NCBI GenBank assembly: GCA_037367355.1
Contig: CM074703.1
Coordinates: forward strand, 1,674,001-1,738,000
From: Neoscytalidium dimidiatum
Taxonomy: Eukaryota > Ascomycota > Dothideomycetes > Botryosphaeriales > Botryosphaeriaceae
Length of the DNA: 64,000 nt
Direction: 5' to 3'
A model generated the notes under the pieces. The model did no database searches. It had not been told where the DNA came from and saw only the letters and a program-made list of their open reading frames with translations. This document shows, piece after piece, positions 25,853 through 37,477 of this stretch. Numbering within the stretch: position 1 is the first letter of the stretch; each line of letters starts with the position of its first letter. The position numbers and the translations under genes were made by a program.

Positions 25853-26141
25853 TTGGCGAGGGGCTGTGTGATTGTGTGAGCTTCGAAATGAAGGTGCTTC
25901 ATGCGTGTTGGACGCGGCGTCTGTAGGTGGGGATACTCGGATGATCGATGCTCGGACTAGTTCCGTTGTCTGTATGAATGCCTGATGGGCGCCTGTGATT
26001 GGAGATTGATTTGAAATTTCTTGTAGGAATATGTAAGCCTTTAGTCTTGACCGGTTTCTGTTGAGAAGTGTCGGGAGAGCCGAAAGGTGTAGTGACGGAG
26101 TTTTAAGTCAATGTGATCGGTATATGGGACGCAGGTGGGCC

Positions 26142-26158
26142 ATACCGCAATGCGGTAT
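26142..26158. repeat. Inverted repeat, 8-bp arms
   Basis: ATACCGCA, one A, then TGCGGTAT: a perfect inverted repeat in noncoding DNA, with no known role. Confidence 0.5.
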
Positions 26159-27733
26159 ATTCAGAGTGTATCACGTCTGCTCAGCTTCAAAACGCGAAGT
26201 GGTGATGGACGGGTTCCTGTGACGTGTGAAGCTTGGCAGGCATCCGACCAGTAGTGCCGCCGCGACGTTTTTTTTTTTTTTTTTGCCGCTATTCTTCAGC
26301 AATTCCCCGCGCTTGAGATCGTCCTCGTGGCTTGCCTAGCGTACCGACGATGGTGTTGGAGCCCAGCAGACCCTTCTACCCGCTCGCTAAAGTCTCCTCA
26401 TACGTCACGCTTGGCAGGGGAACCCCTTTCGTTCCCCGCATCTAGAGATAATTCTTCGTCGACTTAGCACCGACGGGTGGTTCCTCTGCTATAGCGCCTC
26501 CACGCACAAGCCACAGAAAAAGAAAAGGGAGATTCCCGAATTGCTTGTTTCCATAGCCGCGGGTGTGGCTGTCGGTGAGAGCCTCCAATGGATTCGGATC
26601 CGGGTGTGACCACTGCGTAATTCCGGTTGCCGACTCTCCGGCGTGGTGGTTAAAGCTCCGAGGAAGATCAAACTTTTAAGACGGTTAGCTATAGGGGAAG
26701 TGGATAAGCGTATTGATTAGGGTGTCGAGATCAGCTGTCAAGTGACCTAAAACACCAGCGCGGCGAAGGTCCTGCTGCGCATCAAAACAGGAGAAACTGG
26801 GCAACCTAAAGCACACAGCAGAGAAGAAAGGGGACTGCGCTGCGGTGATTGTTGCACGCTATACCGCCCCGTCGTGGCAAAAGGGAGACTCTTCATTACC
26901 ATCATTTGAGGCTTGCCGCTTCGGTTTAGGTGCCTGGCGGCCCCAACATCTGCAGCGCGCCGATGGGTATCTGAGCGTGCCGCGCGAGTGGAACCGTTAT
27001 CAAACTTGCGATTCAGCCTTGTGACGTATGCAAGCCACGTTCGCACGCGTTCTTTTGATAAGCTCCCAATCTCGTCCCAGAAGTCATCTGAACCTGTCCC
27101 GGCGAGAATTTCGGAAAATTCTTGGCGATCCGGCGATCCCTATATGCGCCGACAATTGAGCCTCAACAATTGTATCTCAACCGTCACCGCCTCAAAATGG
27201 GCAGTGATGAGAAGATGTTTGCGAGCGCCGGGTGGCGTTTCGACTGTGATCATGCTTGTCAGAGCTTTGATACGAATAATGTTGCGCTGCGGAGACCTGT
27301 GAAGGCGAAGACACGGAAAGAACGAGTCAAGCCCTCGTGACAACTCGGGCGAAGATCTTCAACAGTCGATTTCTTTGACTCGGAAGAAGGGAGATTGGCT
27401 ACCAAGAGAAGGTAGGTGAAACCCCGCAGATCCTCCTCTTATCGACCAGACTACCTCAAAAGGTCACAATAAGGCCACCACTCGCGACCAAGCGCGGATA
27501 GAACCAATGCGACGGGCTCCCCGCAGGACAAAAAGGGGACCTGTGCTCAGGCACGGCCGGGTCACAGACCCTTCGTGGTGACCAGGCGCCAGTCGGGGCG
27601 AATGGGAAGGCCGGCTGGTGGAAGGTTTGAGGAGGATGACGATCGTCGTAAGTTCAGCCGTGCCATGTGCGACCCATGTTCGTCATCATTGAGGTTAGTT
27701 GCGAGTAGTGAAGAAAAATCAGTGGGAAAAGAG

Positions 27734-27740
27734 CATATAA
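27734..27740 (+). promoter_or_regulatory. TATA-like element of secreted-protein gene
   Basis: CATATAA lies 123 bp upstream of the ATG at 27863, at a distance usual for strongly expressed fungal genes. Assigned by sequence and position only. Confidence 0.35.
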
Positions 27741-27862
27741 GAAAGAGGAACTGCCCGCCTGATAGCCTTCATCCACCACAGCCTGCTCAGGAGCATCAAC
27801 CCGACGTTCTCTACTCACCCTTCACGAAACCAACCCTCGTCACTCTTTCGACAATAGTCACA

Positions 27863-28616
27863 ATGAAGTTCTTCTCCGTCTTCGCTCTCTCCAGCCTTTT
27901 CGTTGGCTCGATTGCCACTCCTACCGAGAAGCGCCAGGATGTCGGCTCCGTCCTGAGCATTGTCCAGAGCCTGTACACTGAGGTCCAGCAGTACACTGGC
28001 TCCATCAGTAAGTTGGACCCATTGTCTGGCCGATAACAGTAGTACTCACATAGACACAGACAACACCGCCAGCGGCCTCAGCTCCGTCTCGACCCTGGCC
28101 CAGAACCAGACCGCTGCCACCAACTACCAGAACCAGGTCTCTGAGATCACCACCCTGGTCCAGAGCACTGTCAAGAAGGTCACCGCCCTCTCCAGCCAGA
28201 CCGGCGCCCTCCAGGCCCGTCAGGTCGACGCCAACGCCATCGCTGGTGTCCTCAGCAACGTCCTCCTTGAGGTTAACGGCGCCCTGAACAACGTCAACGG
28301 CACTCTCGGTCTCGGTAAGCACCCCCCCTCGACGGCGACAGCGGCTGGTGGAGAACTGAAATGCTGACACGATGCGACAGGCTCTCTCCTCGGTCTCGCC
28401 TCCCCTCTCACTGACACTCTCTCTGGCCTCCTCAACGGCGTTGAGTCTCTCGTCGGCGGTGTCCTGAACCTCGTCCAGGGTCTCCTTGGCGGTGTCCTCA
28501 GCACTCTGGGCCTGAGCGACGCCCTCAGCGGTCTCGTCGGCAGCAACGGCATCCTCAGCGGCCTCCTGTCCGGCAGCCTCGCCAACAGCAAGGACGGCCT
28601 CCTCGGTATCTTGTAA
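27863..28616 (+). CDS. Small secreted cysteine-free protein
   Basis: Three exons: 27863-28007, 28060-28314, 28381-28616, giving 211 residues. A signal peptide (MKFFSVFALSSLFVGSIA) is followed by TPTEKRQD, a likely Kex2 KR cleavage site. The mature part first has a helical Ser/Thr/Gln-rich region. Its C-terminal half is made of Leu/Gly/Val-rich segments (GLLNGVESLVGGVLNLVQGL and similar) with no cysteine at all. Codons end almost always in C, a sign of high expression. The helical part recalls small fungal cell-surface proteins of the hydrophobic surface-binding type, but the match is by general character only. Likely extracellular or cell-wall associated; function unknown. Confidence 0.82.
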
Positions 28617-29593
28617 GATGGTTCTGGAAAAGTAGTGCGACCGGGATTACGAGTTCGATTCTTCACCTGTCACCTTTGACCCTTCTGCGGGCTGAGCTCG
28701 AGAGCGTTGGGAATGCGATGCGACGCGAGCCAGGCTCGACTTCTGTAGTTACGTTACGATGCTGTTTAGCGGCAGCAGCGAGCAATTGATTGTTGAAAAT
28801 GCGCGTGATAGAGCAGTGCAGTGCGGTGTAGAGCAGAGCAGAGCAGAGCGGTGATTTGATTCGTGAAGTTTGACGGGGCGAGTGAGGCGATTCGCTCGCG
28901 TCGCATTGGGCTTTGGCGGGTGATGCACTGCAGATCTGACGGAACGGTCGGGACGGCGGCGCGCCATCCCTGCCTGAGCCCGGCAGCCGTTGAACAAAAG
29001 CGCCGGAGTATCGCATTGATGAGGTGTAGATAGGGTCGAAATTTCGGCGTTTCACGAGTCGCAGAAACGGCGCGAAGGGAAACGCGGGGCCCACGCGCTG
29101 CGGCCTGAGGGGATCGCGAGAGGGGCGGGCGCTGTGCTGTGCTGTGCTGCGCCAGTGCTGTACAAACATTACTTTTACTGGCCTTGGCCCCGGCCGCGTC
29201 AACCCTCGTCTCTCCCGCGCCTCTCCGCCTCCGCCCACCCCCAGAACTCTATCTGCCCTCTCTTAGGGCTCGCTCGCTGCCCGCGTGGTACTCGTTACCA
29301 ATTCCACTCGTTGATCTTATCTTCTCTTCTTCGCCCTGCCGCATTTTGTGCTGCTGCACGCCCTTGACTGCTGCCCCCGGCCAGTCCCCAACACCTGCCG
29401 CCAAGGGAAACAGAGCTTCTGGCCACTTGGGACGCGAGACCTCGTATCGCCCGCCCTCGCTGACATCAGATCGCGACGTGCAACCTCGCCGGTGCCGTGA
29501 CCGCGCCCTGCATACCTCTTTTCTTCAACCCGCCCGCCTGTCCCAGACCCTCTCCGTCTTATCCGCTCGCTCGCTGTCCACCTGAAGCCTGGC
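28617..29593. other. Intergenic and promoter region of TM9SF gene
   Basis: Short GCTGT and GAGCA repeats occur at about 28833-28850 and 29130-29150. The 400 bp before the TM9SF start are C/T-rich, as in promoters of housekeeping fungal genes. No gene is supported. Confidence 0.5.
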
Positions 29594-31932
29594 ATGCACG
29601 CTGACGTTCGATTTCCCCGCTTACTGGCCTTGTTGGCCCTCGCTGCAAACCTTGCCCATGCCTTCTACATACCAGGTAGGCCACCAAGCTTCCAGGAACC
29701 GTGATTGTGGAGTAACACTGCCCTAGGCTGGTCAATCAAGAGCTATGCCGACGGCGAAACCATCCCGCTATTCGTGAACAAGGTCTACTCCGACAACACC
29801 CAGCTGCAGTATGCCTATGCCGAACTGCCGTTTGTGTGCCCTCCCACTGGCCGCCGCTCTGCCGGCGCCGCTGGCGCCACTCTTTCCCTAAACCTCGGCG
29901 AAATTCTCCGTGGCGATCGCATCGTTTTGTCCGACTACGAACTGGTCATGGGCGTGGATGAGGAGGCCCGGTATCTGTGCTCCACCAAGGTGGACAGGCG
30001 CGGTCTGGAGAGGGCCAAGGAGATTGTCAGGGACGGCTATGTTGCTGAGTGGATTGTGGACAACCTGCCCGGTGCGACCAGTTTCGTCACCACCGATAAG
30101 TCGCGCAAATACTATGCTGCCGGCTTCAAGATGGGCTACGAGGACTTCGACCCCGCTACCGGCAAGCCACACTACTACATCAACAACCACGTCACCCTGG
30201 TCATTCGCTACCGTGCTGCTCCTGGACGCGACGGTGAGCGCGGTAAGAAGGTTATTGTCGGATTTGAAGTATACACCAAGAGCATTGAGGCGGGAAACCG
30301 CGATAAGAATGGGATACCCAAGGATCTCCACAACGTTGAGAAGGGTCTTGAACTTCACATTGCACCGAACAACACGGACCTACAGACCAGATACGCAACC
30401 TCCTCGTACATTCCGGACGAGGAAGACCTCGATGACGATGCTACTCTCACGATCCCGTACACCTACTCTGTCTACTTCCGCGAGGACGACAAGCTTGAGT
30501 GGCAGAACCGCTGGGATATGTACTTTGTCAACCAGGAGGACAGCTCCAAGATTCACTGGATTGCCATTATCAACTCTCTCCTCATTTCTGCCCTCCTGAC
30601 GGCAGCGGTTGCTGTCATTTTCACCAGGACTATCCGCGGCGACATCAAGGGCTCGAGTGACATCGAGAAGCCCAAGACTCAGCACCCAAGATCTACGAAG
30701 TCTCCCAGGAAGAGTGCAGAAAAGGGTGGCCTTTTGGGACAACCCGACGACGACGATGGAGATGCCGATATTTCTTCCGATGATGAGCCATTGGATGATG
30801 TTACGGGCTGGAAGCTCCTCCACGGTGACGTATTCCGCGCTCCGGCATACGGCGGGCTGCTGGCCCCTCTTGTTGGATCTGGCTCTCAGTTGGTGTTCAT
30901 GGCTACTGGTCTTCTGATTCTAAGCTCTCTCGGTATCCTGAATCCCAGCTTCCGCGGCGGCTTCATCAGCGTAGGGCTTGCGCTCTTCATATTCGCTGGT
31001 CTCTTCTCTGGTTATTTCTCTGCCCGAGTGTACAGGACCTTCGGAGGTCAGCGCTGGAAAAAGAATGTCATCGTGGTAAGTACATCTCCGCTTGAACGCC
31101 AGATCCCTGCTGATGATCATCATAGACTGGCACTCTTATCCCGGGTCTCATGTTTGCCACTATCTTCATTCTCAATCTTTTCGTGTGGGCTCAGGCCTCA
31201 AGCACCGCCATTCCCTTCGGTACTCTGATCGCACTTCTAGTACTTTGGCTGCTCGTCCAACTTCCTCTAGTCTACGTTGGCAGTTGGTACGGTTTCGAAA
31301 AGGTGGGAGCATGGACTCATCCGATCAAGACCAATGCCATTCCCCGCCAGATCCCGCCTCAGGCTTGGTATATGAAGAGCCTTCAGTTCGTTCTTCTCAC
31401 TGGGCTTCTTCCTTTTGCGGTCATCTTCATTGAGCTTCTCTTTGTTTTCAAGAGCTTGTGGCAGGACAAGAGTGGCTACTACTACGTATATGGTTTCTTA
31501 GCTGTTGTGTGCATAATCCTCTTCATCACTGTGGCCGAGGTCACGATCATCGCGACATACAACCAGTTGTGCTCCGAGGTAAGCATTTATATACTACATA
31601 ACCTCGAAAACAGTCGACTCTAACGCACTGCAGAATTATCACTGGTGGTGGCAGTCTTTCTTCGTCGGCGGCGGATCTGCTCTTTGGGTGTTCCTGGCTT
31701 GCACCTGGTATTACTTCTTCAAGCTTCATATTACGGGTTTTGTCTCGAGCATGCTCTTCTTCGCCTACAGTTTCCTCGCATGTCTAGTCTACGGCCTCCT
31801 TACTGGTACGATTGGCTTCCTGGCCGCCTACGCCTTTGTGCGTAGGATATACAGGTAAGACACGACCGGTCCCATTCACCACGGAAACAGATAATAACCA
31901 ATCTCTCGAACAGTGCGATCAAGGTGGACTAA
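29594..31932 (+). CDS. Transmembrane 9 superfamily protein (TM9SF/EMP70)
   Basis: Five exons: 29594-29675, 29727-31075, 31126-31578, 31634-31854, 31914-31932, giving 707 residues, the usual size for the family. A signal peptide (MHADVRFPRLLALLALAANLAHAFYIPG) leads into a large luminal domain with the family pattern (GETIPLFVNKVYSDNTQLQYA, GDRIVLSDYEL, YYINNHVTLVI). The first membrane span is near residue 310, and a cluster of eight further spans fills the C-terminal half (YSFLACLVYGLLTG, near the end). The protein ends RIYSAIKVD, close to the conserved KxD-type Golgi retention/COPI signal. Family knowledge: EMP70 proteins are endosomal/Golgi proteins involved in membrane-protein sorting and cell adhesion. 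Confidence 0.95.
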
Positions 31933-33282
31933 GCCTTCTATCATCATTGAGCGAGTTCTATACAAGCATGGCAGCGACCTTATCCCTGCTCGTAATGCCG
32001 ACATCTTTTCAAGCTCTTCTTGTCGTTTCTGTCCTAGGGTTGAGTTAATTCGCGGGAGTTTCTGGAATACGAGTTAATGTGAAGGTAGGACTGGGACAGG
32101 TATCTCAATGTTTCCTCCTCTTTTTGCTCTGAAAGTTGTGTTTTCTCTTTCAGCCGGTCCATTATCGAAGCAGAAAGCATGTGCAATGGGGTTTTCGGGT
32201 GAAAACGAGCTTAAATAAATTTTGGAAGCCTTCATACAATCCTTGTATATACCCACTTTTTCCAACTCGTCCGGTGTTTGATATCGACATTCTTTTTGTT
32301 AATGGTTTGGACACCTTTTGAACGAGCCGCTGTAACAATGCCCGGTAGGCACGCCAAGCTTGATTCGCTTGGCCGCTTTGTCGACCGCCGAAAGCGTCAA
32401 CTCGTTCATTGTCCGCAGGGTATCAGACAAGGGAACAAAGCTTGATAACAGATCTATAGGCTCCGAGATACTCATGAACATTATGGCTCGTCATTTTCAA
32501 GATCCGCCCTATTTGCTACGGAGACCCGCGCTATTCTCATCTCCTGCAGGCTCGCAACGTTCTTGCATCACTTATATGAGCTGAAAATGAGCAGACCTTG
32601 GGTCTTCTATCCACATCCCCTGATGCATGGTGGGAAAAGCTGATGTGGGCTTAGTTCCGGCTTGGAAGTACGAACAACCGCTATTTGTAGTATGTCGATT
32701 GAAATCAGATGCTTCCCGATGCCGAATGCGAATTGCTGGGTGGCTAAAGCTCCTGTGTCATCTTCCATACGACCACAGTAAATGCGTCCAGCATACTGAA
32801 GATATATAGAAAATGTCTGGTGAGGCTTTAAACGTCTATTGTGAAGCCGTTCGATAGCAGGATATCTTGGTTTCCGGTCGCGGAGGATTGCAAAGATAAC
32901 ATGCGAGTGTTGGCCGAGCGGTACCAGAAACAAAGCCTTCTGAAGGTAAGGCAGAGTCTAATGCTCAATAATAGGATAATTCAAATTCTCCTTTCTTAGC
33001 CATGCAACAATTCTACCTTGAGGCTAGCCATATCCATACCACACGGATACATTATCATCACTTCCTTTATCACTTGCAGCTTTGAACAAAGGAATGTCAA
33101 TTCAGCTGTTTGTCTGAAAAATTATTCCTTAGCATTCTAAAACGTCTTTAAGCAATCATGCAAAGGGTATTAACAAAGGCATACTCACCATTAGTAGCTG
33201 TCTCTTTTCAGAGTACCTTCATCTGCTCACAGTCGTCTGTTGCTTTCTCTACTTCACACCAGACTAATATCATCTCGGGAAC
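31933..33282. other. Intergenic, no supported gene
   Basis: AT-rich noncoding DNA between the TM9SF gene and kinase-like gene A. Short open frames occur without domains. No structured RNA was recognised. Confidence 0.5.
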
Positions 33283-35863
33283 ATGGATTCATATGAGCCT
33301 CCAGTGCTTCGGCCGCCGCTAGCGCCTGCTGTTGCTGCTCAACTAACGGCGGCCAACAAATTGCAGGGTCGAGATTTGTATGTTCTGGCCTTGGATAACG
33401 AGTATGCGCAAGGGTCGGGAACCGCCAATGAGCCACGATGGATCAAAAAGATTGAGCGCCGTCGCAGGCCGCCCGCTGGTAAATCTTGTTCTCTTTGATC
33501 CTTGTACACTTCTAAATAAACCGCCTCTACAGGCTACCGCACTCGGGTCTTCAAGGATCAATACGCGAAGTTACCGTCTCCCGTGAGAAGAGCTTGGGAG
33601 CAAGAGTCTCATCAGCGTTGGCGCCGACCTTGGGACAATGGAGCTCTTGAACCGATCGACGTGTATGCCAATGATGATGAGATATACTACACGAGAAAGC
33701 GCGATCGATGGAGTTGGACTGAAGGTAAGAATTTCCCAGATCGCGCATATTGGGAAATTCGAAATATTTGGTAAGCGTGATTGGCTCATAAATCCATCGT
33801 AGAACACATTCGTGATCTTTACCGACAAGACTATAACGAACTACCCCGGGGTCAGCAACGTAGATTCATCAACGCTGCGCAAGCTATCAACCACGCCAGA
33901 AATATTGACGTTGATGGAATTCAGGATCCAACTTGGCCAGTGGGAAAGAACGGACCTCAACTGTCTCCTCACACTCACACGGTAGTCCATGCAGCTGACA
34001 TGGCAACAATGCCACCCAGTTATACTGATTCCGTAGCTCAAGGTCAGCAATGGGTGTTCGGAGCGACTATCTCGGGCGCAACTGGGTTTGGAACGGCTTG
34101 CGTCTACCGTCTGAAAGATGCCGCAAACAATACAATCAAAGTAGGTGCCCCAATCCATGGCCATTTACTTCTCTGCTGGACCACCTGACACTTGTGTGCT
34201 TGAAAGCGTATTGTGGTCAAAAGAGACCAACGCAACACCCCCGAAAACGCGACAGAACGCTCGCTGCTGGATATGATTCAAGAAAATCCACACAAGAGCA
34301 AGCATATCATCGGATTCGTTCACGGTGTTAATTGGCGACATCATCCGCCCAGGCCAGGTAGAACTTGGCTAGAGTATGCTCCTCACGGAGACCTGGGTGG
34401 ACTGATCAAACACTATTATCAAAACAGGTAACTTGAAGTCTAGTCCAGAAGACGTATTACCAGATCATCGCTCACATATTATAAAGCCCGAGACTCGTGT
34501 TCCCTGAGCCGTTTGTCTGGTATATTTTCCATTGCCTAGCTGAGGCACTTGTATTCCTTGAGAAAGGCCACACAAATCCGGAGATAAGAGATGATCCAGA
34601 CTGGCGTAGCATGTTCCATTTCGATATCAAGCCTGCGAACATCCTCCTCACTGAGCCAGACCACGACACCAATGCCGGCGCACACACTTGGCACGGGCAC
34701 TACCCCAAGCCTCTGCTAGCTGATTTTGGAGGAGCTGAAATATATCCTTTTGGCAACCAGATCCCATACTCTGTCCAAGGAGCCGGTACTCCTCATTTCA
34801 AACCGTTCGTAAGTGGAATTTTCCAATCTATATTGATAGACGATTGGGCACTAGTATACATGTTATCTTTTGAAACATATCTATCCAGAAAACCCAAAGA
34901 AGAAAAAGCGCTACAGTCCGCTCTGCTGACACGATTGATTTGTAGGAATTATTCGAAAGGAGCGCCCACGGCTCAGAGCGCCAAATTGATTCCAACGAGG
35001 AGCGCATCACAGGTCCAATGCGCGAACTGAGACAGGCAGGGGCCCCGACCAACAAACGGTACTTCTACAAGGACAAGCTTCCGGAAAACTTGAAAATAAG
35101 AATTCACACTTCCATTTACCAGCTGGGCGTCGTTATCTGGTGCTTGATGACTTGCTGGGAGTCTCCGCCGGGCTTTCTATTCAGGGACAGGGGCGATGGC
35201 AATGCGTATCCGGCATGGTGGGACTCTCTGCCACGGCATCTTGCTCGCCGCCCTTGGCCGTATAGGGGCTCGACGAAGCTCGACAAGGCGAAGTGGAAAG
35301 CTGGTGTGGAGAGAGGATTTGCATTGGGGCCAAATATGGTTCCTGGGGGTCAAGCTGTGGATAACCCGGAAAGGGAGATTGCAAAAATGGAGCTTGGAAC
35401 GAGGTCGAGGTCGGGTTGGACTCTGGGACCCCAACATCGGCCTCGTTGGACGCCATATGGTCCGAACGCCGCTCTAAGGCCTAATTTTAGTGGAACTCTG
35501 ATTGAGTTGGGTGAGTCTGAGCCCCTATTCTCGTTCTTGTTGGTGTGACACTGGCACCCTCTTTAGCAAAATCTGCGGACGTTCGTATGTTCGAACCATG
35601 CTTTAGGCTAACAAATTCCTGTTATTTGCCTCATAGCCTACCGATGCATGAGGCCGATCCCTGCCGAGAGACCAACACCCAGTGACCTTCTCCGAGAAAC
35701 CCAAACGGCTGTGAACGATATCATGAGAATATTTCCTGATAGACCACGTGAGGAATGGAACCGACCCGAAGCCAGGCCAAGGGGAGTCTTCCTTCCACCA
35801 GACAAGGTAAGTACCCGCGAGCTTTTTTCATATGTAACTTCATAGTATTACACACAAGAATAA
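33283..35863 (+). CDS. Divergent protein kinase-like protein, paralogue A
   Basis: Eight exons: 33283-33478, 33533-33724, 33803-34140, 34207-34427, 34487-34808, 34946-35510, 35637-35806, 35846-35863, giving 673 residues. The N-terminal 200 residues hold three short repeats (RDLYVLALDNEYA; VFKDQYAKLPSPVRRAWE; RDLYRQDYNELPRGQQRRF). A kinase fold follows: Gly-rich loop FGATISGATGFGTA, beta-3 lysine in RIVVKRD, hinge LEYAPHGDL, catalytic loop FHFDIKPANIL (HRD changed to HFD, with D, K and N kept), and ADFGGAE as the DFG motif. IYQLGVVIW (alpha-F) and RCMRPIPAERPTPSDLL (subdomain XI) come last. The catalytic set suggests possible activity. Introns 1-5 match paralogue B (55190-57935) in place and phase. 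Intron 7 is only 39 bp but is supported by alignment to paralogue B. The 137-bp intron 5 is the least certain. Confidence 0.82.
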
Positions 35864-36146
35864 ACTCACTTATCACAACGTATCGTTCCGCACGAAACTC
35901 CCACTCTCTGCGGACAAAGAGCGTGGGCAAGGAAACTTATTACCTGAAGAAATGATCTTTCGTATTTTCGAAATTCAGGACAATATCATTGGCTGACTTT
36001 GCCTCCAGTTTCCGGTTGGAAGTCTCGTCTTAAACGACCAGTATGATTTATGATTTGCTCACCGACTACTTCTTCCACGTATTCATCTCAGTCATTCCAA
36101 AAAAATTTCCTTGCAACAAATATTCTACAGATGCCTTATTGTAATG

Positions 36147-36992
36147 TCAGAAGAAATGAAACCAATAATTCCAAATTTCATATGTGTCGTACGTGCTCGG
36201 CGGCATGGCCCTTAGTTCCGCAAAGACTTCCGCCATCATCACGATGCGACTGATGATGTAGAGAATGGGACTTGCAACTCGAATCAATGTCAGTGGACCA
36301 TCCCATCGGAGGGATACTATTTCGAACTGCATGTAGATAATTGATGTGACGACAGATACCAGGGCACTTGATCTCCACAACCAACGCTCGAAAGGGGTAG
36401 GAAAAGTTGAGTTCCATGAGACCAAATGGATAGCGCCGAAGGATGCCCCGAGAAAACAAATCAACGGCCACCATTTGGTGAAATACAGGTCTCGATCCCA
36501 TTGAGTGATGATCATTGGATCTTCAACTCTTTCAACAAGTGGTCGCGCTCTTTTGATCCCGGGCTGAATTGGCACGACTTCTTCAGCGAAAGTAGGCTTC
36601 GATTGCTCATTTTCTTGTCCGCTATCCATTAGAAGGACATCATCATCCTTGCAATCTCTGGAAACCAAGTACCAGGCAATGTTCTTTGAAGGGTTTGGTG
36701 AAGTATTGTCTTCGTCGTAGGTATCCTCCATTGACAGGGATTCAAAAGCTTGCCGCTGTCTGTGGTTCATTTCTGGCAAATCCACAAAAGAGACTGTAGT
36801 GATGTCTTTAGGCTTTACCCACCAAAAAAGGTAAGTAATAAGCATGACGAAGACATAAGCCAAGGTCATGGCTTCCAGTGCGGCTATGGGAAGATTGTGC
36901 GCTGTACGAGTGACGCACTGAAGGACGAACCAGGTCAGTTGGACAAGTGCGGCGAGCTTAACGAGACCGTCGGCCTTGCTCTTGTCACGCAT
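36147..36992 (-). CDS. Fungal multi-pass membrane protein, apparently N-truncated
   Basis: An open exon of 281 codons plus stop on the minus strand. It matches the C-terminal part of a widespread filamentous-fungal membrane protein family I know only by pattern: DKSKADGLVKLAALVQLTWF, CVTRTAHNLPIAALEAMTLAYV, YLFWWVKPKDI, then a charged loop, then FGAIHLVSWNSTFPTPFERWLWR and ending NYWFHFF. Three to five membrane segments are visible. Family members usually have a further 150-200 residues before the DKSKADG block. Here the codons just before the ATG at 36992 (SEEL) follow a good acceptor (GATAG at 37005-37009), pointing to a missing upstream exon. I could not find that exon in frame upstream. 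It may be a decayed or truncated copy, or a gene whose first exons I cannot resolve. Function unknown. Confidence 0.6.
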   Translation of the reverse strand: MRDKSKADGLVKLAALVQLTWFVLQCVTRTAHNLPIAALEAMTLAYVFVMLITYLFWWVKPKDITTVSFVDLPEMNHRQRQAFESLSMEDTYDEDNTSPNPSKNIAWYLVSRDCKDDDVLLMDSGQENEQSKPTFAEEVVPIQPGIKRARPLVERVEDPMIITQWDRDLYFTKWWPLICFLGASFGAIHLVSWNSTFPTPFERWLWRSSALVSVVTSIIYMQFEIVSLRWDGPLTLIRVASPILYIISRIVMMAEVFAELRAMPPSTYDTYEIWNYWFHFF

Positions 36993-37477
36993 CAACTCTT
37001 CGGACTATCCCCAGGCTTCACGGCCGGACCATGAGACAAGCCCATTGTTAGTGGAAAACACGTACGTTTTGGGGCGATGAGCATGTATATGTAACGCAAT
37101 GCCACCCTAAACATTCTCCTCGTGATCAGTGTAGTGCCTATGCCTAGTTCGAAGAGCTTCTAAGAGGATAAGCTTCCAATAGGAAGATTCTTCATTGTTG
37201 AGAATTGGCAAGACACGGTGGGTCGGTCGATGACTAAGGAAGTTGTCGCCGCCATGACGTGCTATCGCGCAAAATCGCGTAGGCCCACAGCGACTGTGCC
37301 GCACATTCATCAGGCGCTTCTATTTCACAATACCCTTGCACTGGGGATTAGCTAAGCGCGCACCGCATGCGCAGCTGCAGACTCGCACTGATAAGTCCAT
37401 CTGGTACAACTAACCTAGTATCTCATACCAGCCACCATTCGCTAGTACTTTCCCCTCCTCACTCCTTCTTTGGCGAC
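36993..37477. other. Divergent intergenic region, possible lost exon
   Basis: This lies between the minus-strand membrane protein and the plus-strand hydrolase. It should contain the 5' exons of the membrane protein if that gene is intact, but none could be fitted in frame. Confidence 0.4.

Larger units (their letters stand above)
25853..27862. other. Intergenic, T17 run and short inverted repeat
   Basis: A T17 run lies at 26268-26284 and an 8-1-8 inverted repeat at 26142-26158. Short open frames show no domain. The last 150 bp hold a TATA-like element and C-rich leader of the secreted-protein gene. Confidence 0.5.
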
